A DNA stretch of 45,648 nucleotides from Haplosporangium gracile (taxonomy: Eukaryota; Mortierellomycota; Mortierellomycetes; Mortierellales; Mortierellaceae): positions 1 to 45,648 of the forward strand of contig JAAAUF010000241.1 of the NCBI GenBank assembly GCA_015499985.1, written 5' to 3'. The notes beneath the pieces were generated by a model. It saw only the letters and a program-made list of their open reading frames with translations. It was not told the DNA's origin and did no database searches. The translations under genes were made by a program, and so were the position numbers. Shown here piece after piece: positions 33,634 to 44,990 of this stretch (position 1 is its first letter; every line of letters starts with the position of its first letter).

Positions 33634-34396
33634 TTAGTAGGCCTGGTTCATAGGAGCGTTGGGAAGCTGCTGCTGCTGTTGAGGCATTGCCTGACGAGAT
33701 CCACCTTGCTGGGTCTGGGGCTGGTAGATACTGTTGGATCTGCCAAAGGGTGCCCCATGTGGAGTTGCAGGGCTGTAAGATCCTTGGTTAGCGAACTGTT
33801 GGTGAGGGATGAACGGACTGGATGCATAAGAAGGCTGTGAGTACCCTGGTTGCTGTTGCTGCTGTTGTTGTTGCTGAGGCTGTTGCTGCTGAGGCAGTGG
33901 TTGTTGTTGAGGCTGTTGAGGCTGTTGCTGCTGCTGCTGCTGAGGTTGTTGAGACAGCTGTTGTTGCTGGGTCTGCTGTTGCTGTTGCTGTTGCTGTTGC
34001 AAAGGTATCTGCTGCTGGCCGTAGAGTACAACATAGGGTTGCTGTTGACCTGGACCCCGTTGACCCTGTACTTGATTCTGGCTTAATGGCTGCTGAGGGG
34101 GAGCCTGCTGCTGCTGTTGCTGAGGTGGTTGCTGCTGATACTGAACCTGTCGTTGTTGTTGTGGCTGAACTTGCTGCTGCTGTTGGGAAACATTGCCTGA
34201 CCCATACTGAGGATAAGGCTGCTGTGGTACTTGCTGCTGTGGTTGTTGCTGTTGTTGAGCTTGCTGCTGCTGCTGCTGCTGAGGAGGAGGATTGTGTAAG
34301 ATGGCCTGTGCCACACCATTAGGAACGGGTGTGGCTTGTGGTGACCAAGGCTGAGCAGGAGGCAACTGCTGCTGTTGCTGATGCTGATGCTGTTGC

Positions 34397-34433
<37 letters not shown>

Positions 34434-35657
34434 GCTGTGGCTGGGAGAGGTAGCTGGAGACATTTGAGAGCGTGGGCTGAGGAGTTCCTTGGGCTCTCAG
34501 AGGAGGAGATCGGGTCACCTGGAGCGAAGAAGACTGACTTGAAGCGCTAGCCTGTCTTGTAAGAATACTTTTGCGTGGCTCCAGAAGCTGATCTGGTGTA
34601 GAAGAAATAGTCCAAAAGAGTAGCGGTAAAAACGTTAATCAATATGAAAACGCATTCTCAATAGCCAGGGATAGCACTACTCAAACGAGAAGCCTCACCA
34701 AGAATATCTTCGGTCAAGACGAAGGGTTTGGTGTCCACGGTCTTGGGATCTTGAGCAGTGTTCCTTGCGCCGAGAGCTTTGTCTTGGCCAATGGATCCCT
34801 GAGAGGACGAGTTGTTGTTGTTGTTGTCGGAGGGATAGTGTGACGCAGTGGGGTGCTGGGCTTGGATCACCTGCAAAGCCTTGCCAATTTTGTCCTGGAG
34901 GTCAATCAGGGCAATGGTCACTGCGGCAACAGTCTGCTTCTCGCCGAGACCGGCCAACTTGGGCGCCAAGTTCTCAATGGGCACCACCACAGGATGTGTA
35001 ATTTTGTCTATCATGGAATTTCATACAATGCCAAGCAAAAAATAAGTAGTGTTAGCCAACAAAGTCCGTTACCGAGCACTGGTTCTGAAATATCCACCTC
35101 CACTAAAGCACAGCATTGTGGGAAAAGGTGACAACGTACCATTGACAGTCAGCTTCAGCAGACTGAACAGTGAGATTGCATGCGAGATATCGGCATCATC
35201 CTGAATGGTAATCAAGTCGCCATCTATGTTGTCGTTTTGTTCCAGTGTTAAAAGTCAAAAGAAAGACCAGCTAGTGAGCAAAAAGGCTCCCCTATGGCAC
35301 AGCATAAAGTACGTGTATGCTTGACCTGTAATGTCCACCCTACCTTCGTCTTCGTAACGCAGAACAAGGTTGTCGAGGTCCGAAGAAACGTCAGAACGGA
35401 AGAGACGCTGAACAATAAAGCAGAGCTCGTTATAGGAAGGAACTTGGCTGATAGGAACTCTGAGGTTGGTTCCTGCACACTTGACTAAGAGCATTGTCCA
35501 TGGAAATGAGATTGTCCGTTAGCGAATCAAGGTTTGAAGGCGCCAAAAAAAGGTAGAGTGTGGGAGCGCATGGAAGAAGAAAATAAAAAGTACATTTGAT
35601 GATGACGGGCTTGTCGCCCAGGGTCAGTTTGCGGAGTCCTTCGTAGGAGGTCATCAT
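33634..35657 (-). CDS. TFG-like PB1-domain, glutamine-rich protein
   Basis: Five exons on the minus strand: 35594-35657, 35344-35484, 35140-35223, 34699-35007 and 33634-34592, giving 518 residues. The N-terminal PB1 domain is complete in residues ~10-96: Lys cluster KPVIIKFKCAGTNLRVPI, SYNELCFIVQRLFR, and the acidic OPCA motif LRYEDEDGDLITIQDDADIS. A coiled-coil segment follows (VTIALIDLQDKIGKALQVIQ). The C-terminal 318 residues are Gln/Pro-rich with long polyQ runs encoded by CAG/CAA. Domain order is that of animal TFG, which organises COPII coats at ER exit sites by oligomerisation. The minus-strand phases (1,1,1,1) agree at all four introns. Its role in this fungus is inferred. Confidence 0.88.
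33850..34436. repeat. CAG/CAA low-complexity tract coding for polyglutamine
   Basis: Read on the minus strand, dense runs of CAG and CAA encode polyglutamine with Pro breaks in the TFG-like C-terminus; the longest pure CAA run is near 34397-34434. On the plus strand this appears as GTT/CTG repeats that give false Val/Ala/Leu-rich frames. Confidence 0.95.
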
Positions 35658-36169
35658 CGAACGTGGGTGGGTAGAGGAAGTGAGTCGTCTGTCAAAGAGG
35701 AATAAAAAAGGTAGGATATGGTTTTTTAAGAAGAGAAGAAGCAGGGGTCTGAAGTCGACAGGAAAAAAGGGGGAAGAAAAAAAAGAAGAGAGACGCGTGG
35801 GGGGCGGACTTTTGTTCCACTTTTGCTTGCTGCTGCGTGACTCTCAAGCGCTGGAGAGGTGGCGAAGGAAAAGGACGAGGAAGAGAAGAGCAAGAAGGAA
35901 AGCGAATTAGGGTCCAGGCACTGTTATTCAGGAGTAAAAGTGATAAGTACTTATTCGTCGACACACTTATCAAATGCTTGTTCCAGGTTCCATGAGTGGC
36001 CTCCTCAATTGGCGAGTGTTTTATTAGTTGTTGTACAAGGGGCTCCTCGGTTGTCATCGCAACTTCAGCAAAGACTACAGATCTAGACAATAACAAGGTC
36101 GCCATGTTCGCCATGATCCCCATGTTCGTGCTCCTCGCGTTCCTGTCAATTGATAAAGATGGCCAATTA
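35658..36169. promoter_or_regulatory. TFG promoter and MED19 3' flank
   Basis: About 510 bp between two minus-strand genes. On the minus strand it is pyrimidine-rich near 35680-35800 (TFG leader). A short hydrophobic plus-strand frame (MFAMIPMFVLLAFL, 36105-36187) is present but too short to support. No RNA gene seen. Confidence 0.45.
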
Positions 36170-37556
36170 TTAAAGCGCGCGGTTTAAAAGGTTAACGACT
36201 GACGCCTGAAGCACTTGCTGCATCCCATATACTTCGACACAAAATCGTATATCAATATAGTAACGAGGCTTACCCTTTTCCTTTTCTTCTTCTTCCTGTG
36301 TTCAGAGTCGCCTTCTCCTTCATGGTGTCCGTGCTCATGATCATGCTCGTGCTTTCTCTTCTTTTTCTATTAAACGCAATCATTTCAGTCAGAATTCAGT
36401 CGGGTCAGATCAACTTAAGTTGCAATATGAATCCTGAACGAGCAAGCACACTGGGCGGAAAAAGAGTTGAAGTGATCGTACCTTCTTCTTGTGTTTGTGT
36501 TCACGGCCGCCATCTTCTCCTCGCTCTGCCTTGTCAACATAGGGTGATGATGTAGATGATTTTGAGCCATGATGAGAACTGTGACCATGATGGGAACTGT
36601 GACCGTGTGAAGAATGTACTGTTGGGTCGCCGCTCATCGGCGCTGAAGAAGGGTCTGTGTATCCAGGAACGCCATGTCCATGTACCACGCTGTTCGGTCT
36701 GAGCGAGTTGCCTGCTCCTGCTGCTCCCGCTGATGCCGCTAATCCTACGGCTGGTGCTGCTGCCGCTAAATTCTTCATTGCCAGCTTGTACCCTGCTCCT
36801 TCATCAGTGCCCAGAACAGAAGCATCAAACTAGTAGTCCCAAAAAAAATAAGAAATATGTCAAAAACCGAACTTGCATCTTCGTCCTTGCAAAAACACAA
36901 GGCTGAGGTGTATTTTTTGCTGCTTACTCCAGGAACGGGCCCAACCCGAAGACTGAAGGCGTCTCTGAGTGTAGATGAGGAGAATTGATGAATGGGCTGG
37001 TAGTTCTTCTCTGGTGCTTCCAACAACTGTCGAATATAGTTCCCAGGTCGTATGACGTTCTTTCCTGCAAAAGAGATAGTGAGATCCATGAAACGCAAGT
37101 GTCTGTATTAGTAAGACGATCGCCAAGGAATACAATGGATATCCTGTCTCCCATGGTATGCGTAGCATTCCCTGCTGCAATGTGTCTGCACTCTTCGTTT
37201 TTTACCTGGAAGGTGTTTGATGAACGGGAAAAATGTTGGCTCGATTGGTGGCACGTCCTCGTTATTAGGTAGTTTCTGTTTGACGTATTGGTCGTAGAGT
37301 GGTTGGAGTTTGAAGATGGACATGAGGTCGTGGCTTCCCGTCAAAGGCTGTGGTACAGACGTCTCTACTCCACGCAAAAGAGAAAAGGAGTACTCAGGCG
37401 GCATTAGCTTTGCTTCCCCACAAACCGATCAGTTGTTGTTGTAACGAGTTGATGCACCGTCGTCAAGAAAAAGAGACGAGTACCTCGAGCCTCCTTGATG
37501 AAGTAGAGGTTGGTCGAGGGGGTCTTGTGGTCAGCGGTTTCCTCGTTGTCCGCCAT
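36170..37556 (-). CDS. MED19: Mediator complex subunit 19
   Basis: Minus-strand exons 37484-37556, 37206-37412, 36928-37064, 36482-36829 and 36274-36366, then an uncertain short last exon ending near 36170 or 36184. About 290-300 residues. The MED19 core is clear: TNLYFIKEAR, LMPPEYSFSLLRGVETSVPQ, PLTGSHDLMSIFKLQPLYDQ, FIKHLPGK, RPGNYIRQLLEAPEKNYQPI, LRDAFSLRVGPVPG. The C-terminal half is Ala/His/Ser-rich (HSSHGHSSHHGHSSHHG) and then very basic (HKHKKK, KKKRKHEHDHEHGHH), as in animal MED19. It is a head-module-associated Mediator subunit linking activators to Pol II. Exon 2 uses a weak AAG acceptor (37413). It is divergent from the carrier gene at 37866. Confidence 0.9.
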
Positions 37557-37865
37557 GGTTGTTATTGTTTGCGAGTATGTAGGTGTGCTTTAGTTGAGAG
37601 TGTCTTGACAAAAGGTGTCCGTCTCTGCTCCGTGGTCTCCTGCTCTGGTGAGTCGATGCTGATGGTTAAAGGAACAAGGAACAAGAAACAAAAAACGGGA
37701 AACAAGAACAAGCACGCTTTTTTAGCCTTTTATTTTCAGCCTTTCAAGTCACAGTCCCTCTTCAGCCACCGCGTTTCCCTGGAGCCAGTTATTTCGCCAA
37801 AGAAATACGGAGAGTTTACATCTTCAACTCATTCACTCATGTCCAACACATCAACATAAACGTAA
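37557..37865. promoter_or_regulatory. Divergent promoter, MED19 and SLC25A46-like
   Basis: 309 bp between divergent start codons. It includes an AAC/GAAACA-rich stretch (37668-37712) and CT-rich leader sequence toward the carrier gene. No ORF of its own. Confidence 0.55.
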
Positions 37866-39698
37866 ATGGTGCTGAGTGAAGTATGGACACTTGCCTTCGG
37901 AGTACAGAACAGTCTACCAGACCAGGAAGACCCAGATCTCGCCGCTCATCGCCGCCATCATCAACAAAGGAGCAACAACTATGACTCTGATGAATACAAC
38001 GACGACGATAGTGACAGCCACGAGGAAAAACAACAGGCCGCAATAGCAAAAATACTCGCTCGACAACGTGTCCTCGTCGACGCAGAGCGGGATATATTGG
38101 GCACCACAGTCTACCTACCAGTACCCAACATTCGAGACGAGGCGGCCGAGAATAAGAGCGGGTTTATCCTCGTGATCACCTCGTTGACTCTCAACAACAT
38201 TGGTTGTTATCCGTTCTTTGGAATCCGTGACAGACATCAAGTAAGACACTGTGCGACAATGTTCATTTCAAACAGCACTTTGTACTTGTACTGTGGTTTT
38301 TATTCTATCATGGTGAAGATTCTTACAATGGTATCAATTGTATGGGTCAATAGGTGTTCCCAAAACTGTTCCCCGAGACGTCGCCGCGGTCATCATTTCA
38401 ATACCTTCAGCAGGTGTATCAGTCACAAGGGGTACTCGGGATTTGGTACGGTATGCCATGCAGTATGATCTGCCACACTTGCACCATCTTCTATGAAGCG
38501 TTCCTCAACAGCATTGTTGCACGTCTACGACATCGATCCCGCAAAGTCCTTCCAAAACCTCTCATCTACCTATCCACACGAATGTAAGTAGGCAAGTCGG
38601 GTCTCTTTTTCTCAAACTGGCATTACAATAACAATGTGGACCTACAATCATACCGATCAATCTCTAACCTCTACCATCAATAGTGTGGAGTTCCTTTTGT
38701 ATATACCCCTTTACCCTCTCTTACGGAACTCGCTCCTTCTCAGAATGGACTCAAGGACAAGACCCTGGCCAGGCAATGCTTCGTACCTCTACCTCCTCCG
38801 CTCATTCTTTGTCGATTATGTCCACGACCTCATCGGACTCTTCTATAGCCAGGGCCGGTCCCCAAGCATCTTACCCCTATACTCGACCGTCCTACCCTCT
38901 TACGTCCTCAACCTACTCTTTGAGATCATCCAGACCTGGATCTTTCGATGGATCTACCCAAGACTGGTACCTCCCAGTTTTTTCAGTCGAAAACGATCTT
39001 CAAAATCTTCATCTATGCATCCGCCTCAACACCCACCACCATTCCTCTCATCTATACCGCGTGGGTCGCCGTCTGCGAACAATAGTGGCACCTCTTCATC
39101 ATCCTCTCGCTCTCCACCTTCCAGAAGGAACGGCGGACGCCATAACCACCAGCAGCAGCACCATTCGCAACAGCAACAACAGCAGCAACAACAGAATCAA
39201 CAAGCTGTTACAGATGGATCCATGACCGCCGTGACAGCGACCGAGATCTCGGCCACCATCATGGCCGCAATGCCCTCCGTCTCCTCCAGCTCGCCCACCA
39301 CAACCACACTTGCCGTCAACCGCGCCCGTCGAGGACTCCGATACCTCTCTGCTGTCTCACCCCGAAACCCCACACTGCTACAAGAGTTCTACCCAGAGAT
39401 GGTCTGTGCCATGACGAGCAGTATGATCACCCGTGTGCTCCTCTACCCTCTCGACACTGTCGCCTCCCGTGTCTCGGCTCAAGGAGGCTCTTTCCCGGGG
39501 ATAGGTATGGCCCCTACGCGGTATAATGGGTTCTGGGACTGTTGGAGAAAGTCTTTGAGGCCTGAGGGTGGAGGGTTGTGGGGACTGTACTCGGGTGTTG
39601 TGGATTGTATTATTGTCGAGGCTATGGTCCGATGGATCGTCCTTGAGGGGACTTGGTTTGCCCATTTGGCCATCAAGTGGTTCCATAGACGTTCATAG
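37866..39698 (+). CDS. Mitochondrial carrier family protein, SLC25A46/Ugo1-like
   Basis: Three exons: 37866-38240, 38354-38583 and 38684-39698, giving 539 residues. The best carrier signature is in the last third: AMTSSMITRVLLYPLDTVAS with PLDTV at residues ~457-461, then RYNGFWDCWRKSLRPEGGGL and WGLYSGVVDCIIVEA, a typical P-x-[DE] and G-x-x-x-x-G carrier repeat. Earlier carrier-like pieces are YLQQVYQSQGVLGIWYGMPC and hydrophobic helices (VEFLLYIPLYPLL, YVLNLLFEIIQTWIF). A disordered Ser-rich and polyQ insertion (residues ~310-390) splits the repeats. One degenerate carrier motif fits SLC25A46/Ugo1, outer-membrane proteins for mitochondrial fusion and lipid transfer. The subfamily call is inference. 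Confidence 0.72.
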
Positions 39699-39908
39699 GT
39701 GTCCTACTCTTTGTTGTTGTTTTTCTTATCATATCGTAAAATAGATTGTATTAATGTGGAATTATATGCGACTAATGTTATGCTATGCTATGCGATGTTA
39801 TGCAAAGAAATATTAATGAAGGGGAAGGTGCTGCACAAGTTGCAAGAGAATGGCACGGAGGAGTGAACGAGGAAGGGGAAGAGGAAGATGAAGAAGAGAG
39901 GAACGTTG

Positions 39909-41717
39909 CTATGCCATGGGAGAGGAAGGAGTAGAGAGAGGACCGACTTGGAACATGGTCGAGATATCATAGCCCTGACCAAGCGAGCTTTTGGTCTTGC
40001 TCGCCGACACCGACGATGTCACCTTCTCGATCTGAGAATAGTGGGCCATCATTGACGGCGAGAGTGAAGGCGATTTTTTGTGTTGTACGGATCTCGGATC
40101 AAAGCGGTCTAGGTTGCCGCTAAGGCTGAAGGCTGCTGCTGCTGCTTCTCCACTTTCACTTTTGTCGTCATCATAGTCACATTCACCGTTTTCGTAACGG
40201 CTAGTGTTGTGGGGTTGGTGGGCGAAGGGGTGAACAGATGATGCAAGGGATTCGCCTTTTCGGGAAGAGGACACGACGACGACTTCCATCTCGTCCATTG
40301 ATCGGCCAGAGATGGATGACCTTCGGTCGTTGCTGTTGTTGTTGTTCATGGGCATCGTCCAGTTGTTGGAAGACGACGATGTTGTCGTGCGCTCGTAATC
40401 GCAGAGGGACATGGTCATCGACTCGACAGATCCTCGCCGAAGCAGGTGAGTCGACGAGGGGCCATTGTTGAGGCTGTGGAGGGACATGGCTATCGACTCA
40501 ACGGATCCCCTCCGGAGAAGGAGGGTTGAGGGAAGGCCAGCAGGGTTATTCGTCACTGAATCACCGCCCAGATGCAGATGGTTACGGTGGTGGTGGTGAG
40601 GGATCAGATGGCGACCAGAGACAGCTGAAGGGTTGGTGGGCGAGGCCACCCTGCTCAGACTGGGTGTCAGACTGGGTGTCAGGCTTGGGCGTCTCGACGA
40701 TGATGTAGGCTGGAACTGCTGCAATTGTTGGCTTTTGAGTGCGAAGTCAACGGGTCCTGCCCCCGGGAAGCAGGCAGGAGCAGTCGGATCCGCAGGGATC
40801 GGGAGCACACCGACGACATTAGGAGCACCGTTGGACGACGCAAAGGGTGACAACGGTAACAATGGAGAGAGGACAGAAGGGGGTGCCGTTGTTGAAGTTT
40901 TGATCGTTAAAAGAGGATGCTTACGATGAAACAAGTGTTGTTTCTTCTTGTGCTGTTGCTGTTGCTGCAACGGATAATGTACGCTATTGCTGTTATTGGT
41001 GTTGTTGTTGAGCCTACCGTCGTCTAGGTCATCTCTAGCAGCTACTTCAAGGGATGAAATCGCGTTTGGCTTTGTTGAACACGTCCTAGTTGCGCTATAA
41101 TTTGCTGAAGCTGCTGCAGTCGTGCATGGAGGATAGTAAAGTTGATCTCCTTTTCGAGGCAACAGCAGTAGCCGGGAAAGAGCCGCCTTGAAACGCGCAG
41201 ACGATGAAGATGGGGATGGGCGAGACATCAAAGGCGGGGTAATGGGTCGTTCGTAATGGGCTGAGAAGGGCGACAAGGGTGCAGGAGGGTGAGATGATGA
41301 CGAAGGGGAGGAAGCAGAAGAGGGGTATACAAAGTGGTGGTAATGGAGGTGATGTGAATGTTGTGGTTGCCTTGACTCCGTTGTCGATATTGAAGACCCA
41401 TTACGGCTATCACCGCCATTCTTGTCTGCGGACCAGGTAGATCGGAAGCGAGACTCTCCTCCGTGTCCTCCCTTTTGGAGGAGCAGCTTTTGGTGTTGCT
41501 GTTGCTGTCGTAGCGATAGTGATGATAACGAGGACAGCGTTGTGAACGCGCCGACATTGCTGCTTTGGTCCGAGACCGTCGAGAAGCTGGAGCTACCGAA
41601 ACCAGAGTCTTGCGGCGAAGTTGATGATGAGGAAGAGGAACCGAATGATCGAGACGAGGCTCTTCGCTTGGTCTTCGTCTTTCTCTTGTCCCTCCAGGCT
41701 GTCAAGAAGAATGTCAT
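39909..41717 (-). CDS. Serine-rich disordered protein of unknown function
   Basis: Single minus-strand exon of 602 residues, open for 1.8 kb without a stop, so probably real although low in complexity. It begins MTFFLTAWRDKRKTKTKRR and is then Ser/Pro/His/Asn-rich. It has many basic-Ser sites, including a 25-residue tandem duplication with LLRRGSVES in each copy and RRPSLTPSLTPSLSR. An acidic patch (CDYDDDKSESGE) and conserved-looking final 70 residues (RFDPRSVQHKKSPSLSPSMM ... GYDISTMFQVGPLSTPSSP) close it. No domain or membrane segment is visible. RRxS motifs suggest control by PKA-type (AGC) kinases; this is inference. A long pyrimidine-rich leader (41800-42300, minus strand) precedes it. 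Confidence 0.65.
   Translation of the reverse strand: MTFFLTAWRDKRKTKTKRRASSRSFGSSSSSSTSPQDSGFGSSSFSTVSDQSSNVGAFTTLSSLSSLSLRQQQQHQKLLLQKGGHGGESRFRSTWSADKNGGDSRNGSSISTTESRQPQHSHHLHYHHFVYPSSASSPSSSSHPPAPLSPFSAHYERPITPPLMSRPSPSSSSARFKAALSRLLLLPRKGDQLYYPPCTTAAASANYSATRTCSTKPNAISSLEVAARDDLDDGRLNNNTNNSNSVHYPLQQQQQHKKKQHLFHRKHPLLTIKTSTTAPPSVLSPLLPLSPFASSNGAPNVVGVLPIPADPTAPACFPGAGPVDFALKSQQLQQFQPTSSSRRPSLTPSLTPSLSRVASPTNPSAVSGRHLIPHHHHRNHLHLGGDSVTNNPAGLPSTLLLRRGSVESIAMSLHSLNNGPSSTHLLRRGSVESMTMSLCDYERTTTSSSSNNWTMPMNNNNSNDRRSSISGRSMDEMEVVVVSSSRKGESLASSVHPFAHQPHNTSRYENGECDYDDDKSESGEAAAAAFSLSGNLDRFDPRSVQHKKSPSLSPSMMAHYSQIEKVTSSVSASKTKSSLGQGYDISTMFQVGPLSTPSSPMA
40404..40525. repeat. 75-bp direct repeat inside the Ser-rich orphan
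   Basis: The sequence beginning GAGGGACATGG recurs at 40404 and 40479, 75 bp (25 codons) apart, and continues through the LLRRGSVES codons in both copies with several differences. It preserves frame, so it is an internal protein duplication. Confidence 0.85.
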
Positions 41718-43262
41718 GTTGTTGTTGTTGTTTTTTTTGGTTTGGTTTGTGGGTTTGTCGATAGGGTTTATGTTATTAGATGTGAGTGGAAGATGAAAAG
41801 CGGGGGATATGAACGAGAATCAAAATGTTGAAGAGAGGAGGAAGTATCGGTGGATGAATTGAGAGTGAGAGAGATGAACAATGCGTGAAGGAAGAAAGGC
41901 GGGAAAAGCGACTATGAGAATGAAAGTGAAAGAAAAGGAAAATGAGCGAGAGAGAGAACGATAGAAAGAAATAGAGAAAGAAGGAAGGAAAGAGAGCGAG
42001 AAAGAGACGGGAGAAAAGAGGGGATCGGTGATTGACTGGGGTTGGCAGCTTGTTTTTAATACGGGGAGCGTGGGGATGCGATCGATTTATGAACAAAATA
42101 AAAAGAAAAAAGAGGGGAAGAAAAAGAAAAAGAAAAAGAAATGGACGATAACAAAGACGAAGAGTACAAGAAAAGTGAAAAAAAGACACACAAGGCAGCA
42201 CCATGTAGAGTTGAAGTTGAGCAATTGGCCAACTCACAACAACAAAAGACGCCATCCCTCCACTCATCCACTCAATAAAACACGAGCACCGTGTAAAAGG
42301 TCCCAAAGATTCTCTTTTATAATGACAGCCACGATAACAAGTATCTTCGTATTCGCTCATTCATTTATGGAAAGGATTGGATACAACGCATATACAGCCA
42401 ACCGTCCTTCCTGTGGTTGTTCGGCCAAGTGCTCACCACTGAAGAAAAAAATGCCGTTGTAGACCTGGGATCATGATGTATGTGTGTTTCTCTTTTTCTT
42501 TCTCCTTTTGTCCGTCAAAACCGTTTCATTTTTTTTTTTGCTCCTTGTACTTTACTTCGGGAAATATGAGCTTCGTGCCCCACTGTCCTTTTGTGGGAGG
42601 ATGAGGATGGACAAGTTGCCCGCACACAGACAACAATCAACAAACAGACACCCAATGATTTTTTAGGACCTTCTTTCTATGGAGCCCATATTTCATGGAG
42701 AAAGAAAGGTCTCAAAAAAGAGGAGAAATACGGTATCGCGATTTCATTCGAGTGGCAATATGTAAACTGCGATTCCTGGCCATGCAAGAGGTGGTGTTGG
42801 CCTTGTCATTGTTAATGACCACGGACACAGAACAACGATGGATCGAAGGAAGTGTGGGGTTGGTTTGCAGGTCGAACCAACTTTGGGAGAGAGGGAGCAG
42901 GGAGGGAGGGTGTCATTCACCCACAAAGACAGACACATGGACGGGCACAAATAGACAACGGAATCTTCCTATCCCCTCCCTCCCTGTTCTTTCCCCACAA
43001 AGGGATAAACACAAATAAGCGAATAGCAACAAATCCACCCTGACGATCCTCATTTCAAACGGTCGAAATTCGGGAATGTATTCTTTTTGTCCACGGAGGT
43101 GTGCACAGTGCTCACATAATAAATATGTCACAAATGATGCCAATCCAGTCGATGGATTCTATTTGTTTGTATACCTGTCTCCTGTTCTTTTTTTATTATT
43201 ATTTTCCGCCAGCAACAGCACCAGTTGTCCTTCCTACACAGCCTCTGGTCTACCCTTCTTTC
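41718..43262. other. Gene-poor region; leader of the Ser-rich orphan
   Basis: About 1.5 kb. From 41800 to 42190 the plus strand is purine-rich (GAAAGA, AAAAAGAAAAAG), so the minus strand is pyrimidine-rich, as expected for the orphan's promoter and leader. From 42200 to 43262 only short frames are seen. No RNA gene or repeat of note. Confidence 0.5.
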
Positions 43263-44316
43263 TCAATTTGAGCTCCAGACGATTAATCCTTTATTCACCT
43301 GTGAAGGTGCTCGCGTCCCAACATACTCAGCAATTTTCCAGGTGTCCTTCCCAAACATCTCCAGACCTTCCCTCGCGATGTTATGGTACACGCTGTAAAA
43401 ATGGTTCCGACAGGTCTGTTCGTCCCTAGACTTGACCTCCTCCGCGATCTGAGCCCAACTCAGCATCCTCAACCGCTTGCTTCTCAGCTTGAACATCGGT
43501 AGCCCTGCCTGTCCCGGAAGTTACTCCAGCTTTGGCCGCCAATCCTTGAGGTTATTCTCTGTTGTCGCAGGTTGACTCACAACCACGTTGACGATGACTT
43601 AGTACTTGCCCTCCAGTTGCTTGAAAATAATTTTTTACAATCGCAGCTCTTCCTCATTTGTTCAACGTCCGGACTGACTTGATCACGAAGGATGCAGATA
43701 TTTTCACCGGCGACTACATGCCACCGGTGCTCGAAGGAGCAATGAGGCAGCAACGTTCTCACCCGAGACCTTACTCCAAAGGACCGGCACTAGAAGCTCG
43801 ATATTCCCCTCGACCAAGTGTCTGAGCAATGCATCTTCATCCGCTGTCCATATCTCACTGGGTAACGAGGCCCTCTTATTCACGTATGACCATTGGATCG
43901 GACGCTCGTCACTGTCGATCTCTCATCGTTTGTCTCTTGTTGCTTTGCAAATCTTGCCGTACACAGTTCGCATAGGCGGTGCTCCCTCCTCTCCTGCAAT
44001 CACTTTGGCAATATCGATCTCACTCGGCGGAACTCTGTCTCGGGTTTGCTGTTCCTGAGCCCTTACTAACTTGGCCGTCCAACTCGCCCTCAAATTTACC
44101 GCATGGCACGATCGGTTCCGAAAGTGCTTCCCGTAAATCTCGAGTGCGCTCATGCCCTTCTTGACCAGTCGATACAGTTTTGGGTCCTCTTCTTCGTCCT
44201 ACTTCTGGCAAGTCGATCGCGTACCCTTGATGGTCCTTTTCCATTTTTTTCCTCCGGTTCGGTTTGGCGATGGCAATCGAGATATTTTTGGGGGTTTCTG
44301 TAGCTGCTGGTATCAT
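43263..44316 (-). pseudogene. Decayed Myb/SANT-like gene
   Basis: Minus-strand pieces in order: MIPAATETPKNISIAIAKPN with RRKKMEKDHQGYAIDLPE (from 44316); after a frameshift and a TAG codon DEEEDPKLYRLVKKGMSALE, IYGKHFRNRSCHAVNLRASW and ...GKICKATRDKR followed by a stop (43923); then LPSEIWTADEDALLRHLVEG (about 43795-43865), a Myb-type W-x-x-x-E-D-x-x-L start; then LSWAQIAEEVKSRDEQTCRN, a SANT-like second helix and recognition helix (43370-43470). The pieces sit in different frames, so the gene is broken, or has several small introns that I cannot place. Myb-like families are expanded in these fungi; the call rests on the W/ED/L and SWAQIA motifs only. Confidence 0.55.
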
Positions 44317-44990
44317 GTTTGTGTGAGGAATGATCGTGGTTGACGATTCGGCTCCCGTCAGGTTTCTTAAGTGGTTAGGACGAGTTTATGTAATGAATTG
44401 ACGCTGTAATGGGCACCGAGTAACAAGTGATACTCCTGTATTCTGTAACTGGAGCCGACCGAGTGCGTTCGTAATAAGCGACAACTGGATATTGCTGCTC
44501 CTGAATAAGACTGCTATGAGTTCCTGTTGATCCTAATTCTGAAGATAATTGATGGATGGTTCGCTTTTTTTCTTTTAATTTTTTTTCGACCGCGCGTCAT
44601 CACGTGTCTAGCAGGGTTGCTTGCTTGCTGATGCTACGCCCAACTTATCTTTTTTCTTTTTCATTTCTGAGCAAGATGATCATCAATAACTCTGTTAGTC
44701 TCACTAATTGGTCATTGATTATCGCGTTCAATTCTTTTGGCGAGTGTGCCGCTTAATTAAATTTATCAGGCCCTCAAATAAAAAGAATTCTCCATGCTAG
44801 AAAAAGAGAACGGAGGAAATTTTAAATTCATACGCTAATGGAAACCAAGTACCTAACCGTGATGACTGAAGCAACTGTCAAGCTGCAATAAAAAAAGGAC
44901 GCGTGGAAAAAATCATATCACCATCAAAGCACAACCAGCTTTGAACTTATGACAAAAACAGTAGAACGGATTAAAAACGCTATCTTTGAT

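Noticed and set aside
33822..34322. Plus-strand Val/Ala/Glu-rich frame
   Set aside because: Antisense shadow of the TFG-like polyglutamine region.
36105..36187. Small hydrophobic plus-strand frame as a micro-membrane protein
   Set aside because: 27 residues, overlaps the likely MED19 3' end, no supporting context.
41776..42360. 194-residue minus-strand Phe/Leu/Ser-rich frame
   Set aside because: Translation of the pyrimidine-rich leader of the Ser-rich orphan.
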